Part shown: positions 6,399 to 10,795 of the stretch, piece after piece
Numbering within the stretch: position 1 is the stretch's first letter
Layout of the letters: every line of letters begins with the position of its first letter
NCBI GenBank assembly: GCA_903867845.1
Contig: CAIPSZ010000075.1
Span: forward strand, 1 to 10,795
Length of the DNA: 10,795 bases
Reading direction: 5' to 3'
From: Candidatus Kerfeldbacteria bacterium
GTDB taxonomy: Bacteria; Patescibacteriota; Patescibacteriia; PEXW01
Position numbers and translations under genes: made by a program
The notes under the pieces: generated by a model
The model's input: only the letters and a program-made list of their open reading frames with translations
Database searches by the model: none
Told to the model about the DNA's origin: nothing

Positions 6399-7763
6399 AT
6401 GGCGAAACACAAAGCACAAAAATATCTCGCAGTAGCCCTCACGCTATTCCTCAGCGCGTCTTTTGCATTCCCATTCCAGTCTCGTGCACAAGAGCAGGGG
6501 AGTACAGCCGCTCAACCCTCAACGCCCGCGCAATCTTCGAGCGCACCAATCTTACCAGGAAGTGATTTGAGCTCCTTGAGTGTCAACCAGCTCAACAACG
6601 CAATCGCTGACCAGCAAAACCAGCAAAAAGATATCCAAAACCGGTTGCAGCAGTACCAGGATCTCCTAGCCCAGCAGCAGAAATCATCTGCGAGCTTGCA
6701 GAACGAGCTGACGTTACTCGATACGCAGGTGCAGAAAGCACAGCTCGACCAACAGTCGCTAGATTTTTCCGTTGAAGAAAAGCGCTTAGAGCTCGAAAGT
6801 TCTCGGCGCGCCATTTTAGATAAACAGCAAGCAATGGATACCCAGCAATCATACCTTGATGACCTGGTGCGAACGATTAATCGCTATGACCAGCAAGACC
6901 CACTCGAAGAACTGGTCACCCACAATTCCTTCTCTGAGATTGTTTCGGATATTCGTTCAACCTCAACGATTGAGAATCAGGTTACTTCCGCGCTTACGAA
7001 TTTACAGAAGGCAAAAAATAACCTCGAGCTTGAGCAAGCTGACCAAGAACGTCGAAAACGTGAACTCGAGACACTCCAACAGCAGGTCCAACAAGCCGTG
7101 CAATTACTCAATGATCAACAAACCTACAAGCAAAACCTTCTGCAGCAAACGCAATCAAGTGAATCGCAGTATGGCGCCTTGCTCGACCAAGCGCGTCAGG
7201 ACCAATCCAATGCCGATAGTCAAATCAAGCAACTCCAGCAAGTTGTTGATCTGAAGTTAAATGCGGGAAATTCGAATTCTAGTTCAGAGCTCAATACCAT
7301 TTTCACTGGCAACAAGAATGTCAAACTGGCATGGCCGGTGTCACCGTTGAAGGGGATTAGTGCTTACTTCCACGACCCCACGTACATTTACGCCAAGTGG
7401 ATTGGCCAGCATTCAGGCATTGATATTCCCACTCCTCAAGGGACGCCAATCCTCGCCCCAGCTGATGGTATTGCGTACGCCTACTGCTCGCCACGGACGC
7501 TCCAAGCACCATGCACGAATACTGACCCAAAGACCTACAGCTACATTGTGCTGGCTCATACCACCACGCTCATGACCGTGTACGGGCACGCATCGCAGAT
7601 TAATATTGCGAATGGAGCTTTTGTGAAGAAGGGCCAGGTTATTGGCCTGACTGGGGCACTTCCTGGCACCCCTGGAGCAGGACCATTTACCACTGGAGCA
7701 CACTTGCACTTTGAAGTACGCTTGAACGGTATTCCAGTAAATCCACTGGACTACTTGCCGTAA
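6399..7763 (+). CDS. Secreted M23-family peptidase with long coiled coil (EnvC/NlpD-like)
   Basis: This 454-aa exported protein probably cleaves peptidoglycan cross-bridges. A signal peptide spans residues 1-30 (basic MAKHKAQK, then LAVALTLFLSASFAFPF, with a likely cut after SRA). A Ser/Pro/Gln linker and a Gln-rich coiled coil, about residues 55-280, follow. The C-terminal LytM domain has all the zinc and catalytic histidines: HSGID (His338, Asp342), YGHA (His397) and HLHFE (His435, His437). Unlike E. coli EnvC, which lost these residues and only activates amidases, this one should be catalytically active. The coiled coil suggests tethering to the division machinery. The start is the ATG at 6399, which gives a clean signal peptide and lies 10 nt after the -10; a GTG at 6387 would lie on the promoter itself. 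No Shine-Dalgarno sequence is seen. The methyltransferase begins 4 bp after the stop. Confidence 0.92.
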   Translation: MAKHKAQKYLAVALTLFLSASFAFPFQSRAQEQGSTAAQPSTPAQSSSAPILPGSDLSSLSVNQLNNAIADQQNQQKDIQNRLQQYQDLLAQQQKSSASLQNELTLLDTQVQKAQLDQQSLDFSVEEKRLELESSRRAILDKQQAMDTQQSYLDDLVRTINRYDQQDPLEELVTHNSFSEIVSDIRSTSTIENQVTSALTNLQKAKNNLELEQADQERRKRELETLQQQVQQAVQLLNDQQTYKQNLLQQTQSSESQYGALLDQARQDQSNADSQIKQLQQVVDLKLNAGNSNSSSELNTIFTGNKNVKLAWPVSPLKGISAYFHDPTYIYAKWIGQHSGIDIPTPQGTPILAPADGIAYAYCSPRTLQAPCTNTDPKTYSYIVLAHTTTLMTVYGHASQINIANGAFVKKGQVIGLTGALPGTPGAGPFTTGAHLHFEVRLNGIPVNPLDYLP

Positions 7764-7767
7764 GTAT

Positions 7768-8574
7768 ATGGAAATTCCAGAGAATAATCGTTCCAGCGCA
7801 TATGATGCGCGATTTGCTGAATCCCTTGGTGGTAGTGAGTACGAAGATCTTCTTCTAGCATTAGATTTTTACAAAGAGTTCCAAGCGGAAACCGGAAAAG
7901 CACTCCAAGAGTACATACAAGAGTACTGCGCAAACGCAGATAGGGTAAAAGTTCTCGAGGCTGGTCCTGGAACTGGGATAACCACGCTTGAACTCCTCAA
8001 AGCAGACCCGCGAGTTCATGTTGTTGCGGTTGATAATGAACCGAAGATGCTCGTGGAAGTACAGAACCGATTTTCAACCATAGAGGATCTCAAAGATCGC
8101 GTTGATTTCGTGCTCGCGGATATCCTTACGTACCTAGAGTCATGTGAAGACAATTCCTTTGATGCGTTTGCCTCGGTCTACACGTTGCACAATTTTACTC
8201 CAGATTTTCGGGAAAAAGTTATTTCACTTATCGCCCAAAAAATGAAACCCGGCGGTGTGTTTATCAATGGTGATAAATACGCACGTGATGAAGAACATCA
8301 TAAGAAGGATTTTCAAGCGGAAATTACAAATTACAATAAATTTGATACCGCGGCAGTTGAAGCAGAAGCTGTAGGGGATAGCGCTCGTGCTGAGCACTTA
8401 CGGAAAATTAAGGGAGAATGGATTCACCATGCTGGTGAAGACGAACGTAATCGGATAACCGTTGATGAACAAAATGCACTATTTGAAAAACTTGGATTTG
8501 AGGAAATTGAGTGGGGTAAACGCTTCGATTTAGTTATTACAGTGAAAGCGGTAAAGAAGAAAGTGGCGAACTAG
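7768..8574 (+). CDS. Class I SAM-dependent methyltransferase, substrate unknown
   Basis: This 268-aa cytoplasmic protein has a Rossmann-type methyltransferase core. Motif I is VLEAGPGTGITTLELL (62-77), the acidic end of strand 2 is VVAVDNEPKML (85-95), the adenine-binding segment is VDFVLADI (112-119), and the strand-4 region is FDAFASVYTLHNF (131-143), followed by the usual MKPGGVFINGDK (159-170). The C-terminal part has RITVDEQNALFEKLGFEEIE (229-248), a helix-loop-strand common in small-molecule and tRNA methyltransferases such as CmoA. An insertion rich in charged residues (171-225) may form the substrate lid. I cannot name the substrate. It follows the M23 gene by 4 bp with no Shine-Dalgarno sequence, so it probably shares its mRNA. 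Parts are AT-rich compared with neighbours (19 G+C of 60 bases at 8281-8340), which may hint at a different history. Confidence 0.85.
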   Translation: MEIPENNRSSAYDARFAESLGGSEYEDLLLALDFYKEFQAETGKALQEYIQEYCANADRVKVLEAGPGTGITTLELLKADPRVHVVAVDNEPKMLVEVQNRFSTIEDLKDRVDFVLADILTYLESCEDNSFDAFASVYTLHNFTPDFREKVISLIAQKMKPGGVFINGDKYARDEEHHKKDFQAEITNYNKFDTAAVEAEAVGDSARAEHLRKIKGEWIHHAGEDERNRITVDEQNALFEKLGFEEIEWGKRFDLVITVKAVKKKVAN

Positions 8575-8665
8575 TGTTGGGGGATGAAGTAATTGAATAT
8601 ATAATGAGTCGCACAATATATCTTAGGCGAATCATATATACAAATTATGCCTTAACCTGGGCTCT
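8575..8665. other. AT-rich convergent intergenic region with imperfect dyad
   Basis: The gap lies between two converging stop codons. It holds an imperfect inverted repeat: TTG (8593-8595), TATATA (8598-8603), TGA (8605-8607) and TCGC (8609-8612), pairing with GCGA (8627-8630), TCA (8632-8634), TATATA (8635-8640) and CAA (8641-8643). This gives 16 pairs, two small bulges, one G/A mismatch and a 14-nt loop. The position suits a bidirectional transcription stop, but there is no T-run on either side, so it is not a standard intrinsic terminator. A perfect TATAAT on the plus strand (8600-8605) is part of the left arm. Confidence 0.4.
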
Positions 8666-9112
8666 CTAATCTCCTTTTGCCATCAATAGGATTATCCCCA
8701 TGCAGAGCACTAAAAACGATTGTACTGCCAAACCTGGGCCTTTAGCGACTTCCCATTGCACCCGATTGTGTAGTTCGAAGTATCCCTTGAACCAAATAGA
8801 CCATGGCTTCTTCTTACGGTACAAGGTGAGGAAGTCTGGTACACAGGCCCAGCCAATGCCCCAGAGTACATTTGCCCAGGATGTACGGAACCACAAGATG
8901 AGGGCAATACCGACAACTACAGACAAGACCATGTCTGGTCCAAAGGCTCGCCAGAATGCTGGAAGGGTTCGCCGCTTCGGTACTGGGTAATTCCAGTGTG
9001 GGAACGAGTCGAGAACAAAATGTGTCGCAAAAGCAATTGGCGCCGAAATGAGGGGATTCGCAATACTCGCTCCGACTGTAGCCCCGGCGATGGCGTGGAC
9101 GACGAGGAGCAT
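8666..9112 (-). CDS. Small integral membrane protein, DUF457/YdjM-like
   Basis: This 148-aa protein has several hydrophobic segments, roughly residues 4-33, 60-75, 79-93 and 127-144. Conserved-looking polar residues sit at membrane edges: VHAIAGA (His6), THFVLDSFPHW (His31, Asp35, His39), VPDF (Asp93) and FELHN (His115). This pattern of an early His, an HxxxDxxPHW block and a later PD resembles the DUF457/YdjM group, described as membrane-bound metal-dependent hydrolases, although enzymatic function there is largely a prediction. I infer a membrane protein with a possible metal site and no known substrate. The ATG at 9112-9110 lies 1 bp after the ftsQ stop, with no Shine-Dalgarno sequence, so it should be translationally coupled to ftsQ. 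Confidence 0.65.
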   Translation of the reverse strand: MLLVVHAIAGATVGASIANPLISAPIAFATHFVLDSFPHWNYPVPKRRTLPAFWRAFGPDMVLSVVVGIALILWFRTSWANVLWGIGWACVPDFLTLYRKKKPWSIWFKGYFELHNRVQWEVAKGPGLAVQSFLVLCMGIILLMAKGD

Positions 9113-9113
9113 A

Positions 9114-9929
9114 CTACTTTACGTAGACCCGATCTGGAACGCTCACATCGACGTACTGCACGTGAGTCCCTTTAATTTTTTGATCGTAGGCTAAGTAGAA
9201 AGCTCGGAGTTGCTCATCAATTGATTGTGTTCGGTCAAAAATAATGTACCAATCCCCTGCCATGAAAATATTCACCGAAGGATAGGGTGCTTGGGGCAAG
9301 CGCACACCTTGGATGACTAAATTTGGATCGTGGCGTGCGGAGATTTGCGTGATAATTGTTTGCATAAACGAAGCTACAGATGGGTCAATTATTCTGTTTC
9401 CTAGGGCTGTGTCGGTTGGGGTAACGTCAAATTGGAGTACAGGAGTGTTTGGCGGTTGTGCAGGTAACGTATTAGATAGTGTGCCAGAACGGTCTATGCC
9501 AAAGAACTGGCCATTAAGACTCACGGTAAAAGCTGGCTGCTCTTCAGTGAGTTCTACCACGAGTGTGTTCGGCATTTTCTTTCGTACTTCGAGCGACGAG
9601 AATATCCAGCGCTCACGCATGCGCTGCTCGTACGCGTGCGTGTCGAATGCCCATAGACTATCCTGATGGAATAATCCGAACCAGCGTCCGTGCGTTTGGT
9701 TTAAGGTCACGCTCCGTAAATCACCAAGTGAAAGCGTGTACTGTCCTTGCACTTGAAGTTTGGTAATACGCCATGATGGTAACCCGTAGATGAGGTACAG
9801 CACGCCGCCTGCGAAACCAAGAATGAGTACGAGAGCAATCCATGGGTGGCGAAAGAAAAAAGGTTCGCGCGTTGCAGGTGCTGGAGCGAAGGCTTTTCGT
9901 TCGGTGGCAATGGAGCGTCGAAAGCGCAT
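9114..9929 (-). CDS. ftsQ: Cell division protein FtsQ/DivIB family
   Basis: This 271-aa bitopic membrane protein of the divisome links early division proteins with the FtsW-FtsI peptidoglycan synthase. It has a basic cytoplasmic N-terminus (MRFRRSIATERK), one transmembrane helix at about 29-49 (PWIALVLILGFAGGVLYLIY), and then a POTRA domain at 54-128 starting WRITKLQVQGQYTLSLGDL and including RWIFSSLEVRKKMPNTLVVELTEEQP, the classic FtsQ block. The beta domain follows with GQFFGIDRSG (140-149) and ends DVSVPDRVYVK, matching the 'VDLRxPDRVYVK' ending of FtsQ. Its ATG lies 2 bp after the alanine racemase stop and it is followed 1 bp later by the small membrane protein. The linkage to a D-alanine gene fits a cell wall and division cluster. 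Confidence 0.88.
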   Translation of the reverse strand: MRFRRSIATERKAFAPAPATREPFFFRHPWIALVLILGFAGGVLYLIYGLPSWRITKLQVQGQYTLSLGDLRSVTLNQTHGRWFGLFHQDSLWAFDTHAYEQRMRERWIFSSLEVRKKMPNTLVVELTEEQPAFTVSLNGQFFGIDRSGTLSNTLPAQPPNTPVLQFDVTPTDTALGNRIIDPSVASFMQTIITQISARHDPNLVIQGVRLPQAPYPSVNIFMAGDWYIIFDRTQSIDEQLRAFYLAYDQKIKGTHVQYVDVSVPDRVYVK

Positions 9930-9931
9930 GG

Positions 9932-10762
9932 TTACAAGATTATCCGTCGCGGGATGAGCGGGTTAATACGGGTAAGCACTTCATACGCAATAGTACCACT
10001 TTGCTTCGCAAGCGTTTCTACTGGGTTTCCTGGACCAATAACGGTTACTTCTGTGCCAGAACGAGCCGTAACTGATTTTGGAATTTCAATCATCGTGAGG
10101 TTCATGCACACTCGGCCACGAATACGCGTTGACGTTCTCCCTATAGCTACTGTCCCGACGTTCGAGAGTTTGCGATCCAGCCCCTCCCAGTACCCAATGG
10201 GCATAACCCCAATTGTCGTTGTTCGGCGGCAGCGAAATGTCCGGTTGTAGCCAATAGTTGTGCCAGCGGGTACGGTCTTTACCTGCACGAGCTTTGTTTG
10301 CCAGGAAAGCGCGGGACGTAAGGTAAAACCTGGAAATTGTCGCTTCACGCGTTTCGTATCCGCCACGCTGTAGATTCCGTACGCAGAAATGCCAATCCGA
10401 ACCATATCGAAGTGGGCATCAGGATGGACCAGTGCCCCTGCTGAACAATCCATATGCTTGACCAATCGCCTGCCAAGCGATTTCTCGAGAATGTTCGTAA
10501 GCGTCGCAAAACGTTCATGCTGAAGTTGGGAAAATGTCTGGTCAGTACTCTCCACTTCCGCAAAGTGGCTGTACACACCTTCAACCAATACATGTGGACA
10601 TTTCTTCACCGCGATTATAAGCTGCTGCATTTCCTTTGGTAGAAAGCCCACCCGAGTCGCACCGGTGTCAAACTTTACGTGAACCTTTGCCGTACAGCGC
10701 TCCCGCTTCGCACAGCGCTCAATTCGTTGCAACATTTCAGTGGTATAGACCGGAAGACGAAT
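9932..10762 (-). CDS. alr: Alanine racemase, C-terminal 276 residues (5' end missing)
   Basis: PLP enzyme that converts L-Ala to D-Ala for peptidoglycan. Numbering starts at the first true codon (Ile, 10762-10760). Visible family blocks are VHVKFDTGATRVGF (27-40; Lys30 matches the carbamylated Lys of Geobacillus Alr), GVYSHFAEVES (62-72), MVRIGISAYGIYS (120-132), LRPALSWQTKLVQVK (148-162), IGYNRTF with the catalytic Tyr172, VMPIGYWEGLDRKLS (186-200) and GRVCMNLTMIEI (216-227). The usual CMD reads CMN. About 90-100 N-terminal residues, with the PLP-binding Lys, are missing because the assembly ends here. Upstream of 10762 the frame continues into adapter sequence, which supplies a spurious GTG start and the residues MLFRS. 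This is a broken contig end rather than a pseudogene. It is the first visible gene of the alr-ftsQ block. Confidence 0.92.
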   Translation of the reverse strand: MRLPVYTTEMLQRIERCAKRERCTAKVHVKFDTGATRVGFLPKEMQQLIIAVKKCPHVLVEGVYSHFAEVESTDQTFSQLQHERFATLTNILEKSLGRRLVKHMDCSAGALVHPDAHFDMVRIGISAYGIYSVADTKRVKRQFPGFTLRPALSWQTKLVQVKTVPAGTTIGYNRTFRCRRTTTIGVMPIGYWEGLDRKLSNVGTVAIGRTSTRIRGRVCMNLTMIEIPKSVTARSGTEVTVIGPGNPVETLAKQSGTIAYEVLTRINPLIPRRIIL

Positions 10763-10795
10763 AGATCGGAAGAGCACACGTCTGAACTCCAGTCA
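10763..10795 (+). other. Illumina TruSeq adapter contamination at contig end
   Basis: The last 33 bases begin AGATCGGAAGAGCACACGTC and continue to the end of the window in perfect agreement with the TruSeq read-1 adapter as I know it. It is a sequencing artefact left in the assembly. Real sequence ends at 10762, in the middle of alanine racemase. Confidence 0.98.

Noticed and set aside
5795..6442. 215-aa minus-strand open frame across the gltX 3' end
   Set aside because: It is a shadow of gltX: Ser/Arg-rich composition with no recognisable domain, opposite a certain gene.
8700..8990. 96-aa plus-strand open frame opposite the DUF457-like gene
   Set aside because: Low-complexity basic translation with no domain; the minus strand carries a coherent membrane protein coupled to ftsQ.
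1..10795. A dedicated novel system (defence island, CRISPR, biosynthetic cluster, mobile element)
   Set aside because: All identified genes fit envelope, division, translation or replication roles; no spaced direct repeats, transposase, terminal repeats or RNA genes were found on either strand.

Overview
This looks like a bacterial contig from a reduced-genome member of the Candidate Phyla Radiation (Parcubacteria/Patescibacteria-like), most likely assembled from a metagenome. That assignment is an inference. It rests on very tight gene packing, the absence of a recognisable Shine-Dalgarno sequence at all ten visible starts, a PriA homologue whose ATPase motifs have eroded, and a secreted protein whose N-terminal domain plus tandem repeats I associate with that group. 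The genetic code looks standard. No tRNA, rRNA, CRISPR array, insertion sequence or phage gene was seen.

Layout. (1) Minus-strand operon, 4125 down to 1: secreted repeat protein, LigB-fold protein, PriA-like protein, peptide deformylase (cut by the window edge). It is read from a good promoter at 4163-4135, and its genes are 4 bp apart, overlapping by 16 bp, and 12 bp apart. (2) Plus-strand block, 4207-8574: WecG/TagA-type glycosyltransferase, glutamyl-tRNA synthetase (ATGA overlap), M23 peptidase with coiled coil (own promoter), class I methyltransferase (4 bp after the peptidase). (3) A 91-bp AT-rich convergent gap, 8575-8665, holding an imperfect dyad. (4) Minus-strand block, 10762 down to 8666: alanine racemase (5' end missing), FtsQ, small DUF457-like membrane protein, with gaps of 2 and 1 bp. 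(5) The last 33 bases, 10763-10795, are Illumina TruSeq adapter sequence, not biology.

Together the genes are mostly envelope and housekeeping functions. Alanine racemase supplies D-Ala for peptidoglycan, FtsQ serves the divisome, the M23 peptidase probably trims peptidoglycan, the glycosyltransferase builds a surface glycan, and GltX and Def serve translation. I see no defence, toxin or secondary-metabolite system. The points most worth a second look are the helicase-dead-looking PriA, the shared near-leaderless promoter architecture (TGC-TATAGT 9-10 nt before ATG) with no Shine-Dalgarno sequences, the uncharacterised secreted repeat protein, and the adapter that creates a false start for alanine racemase.
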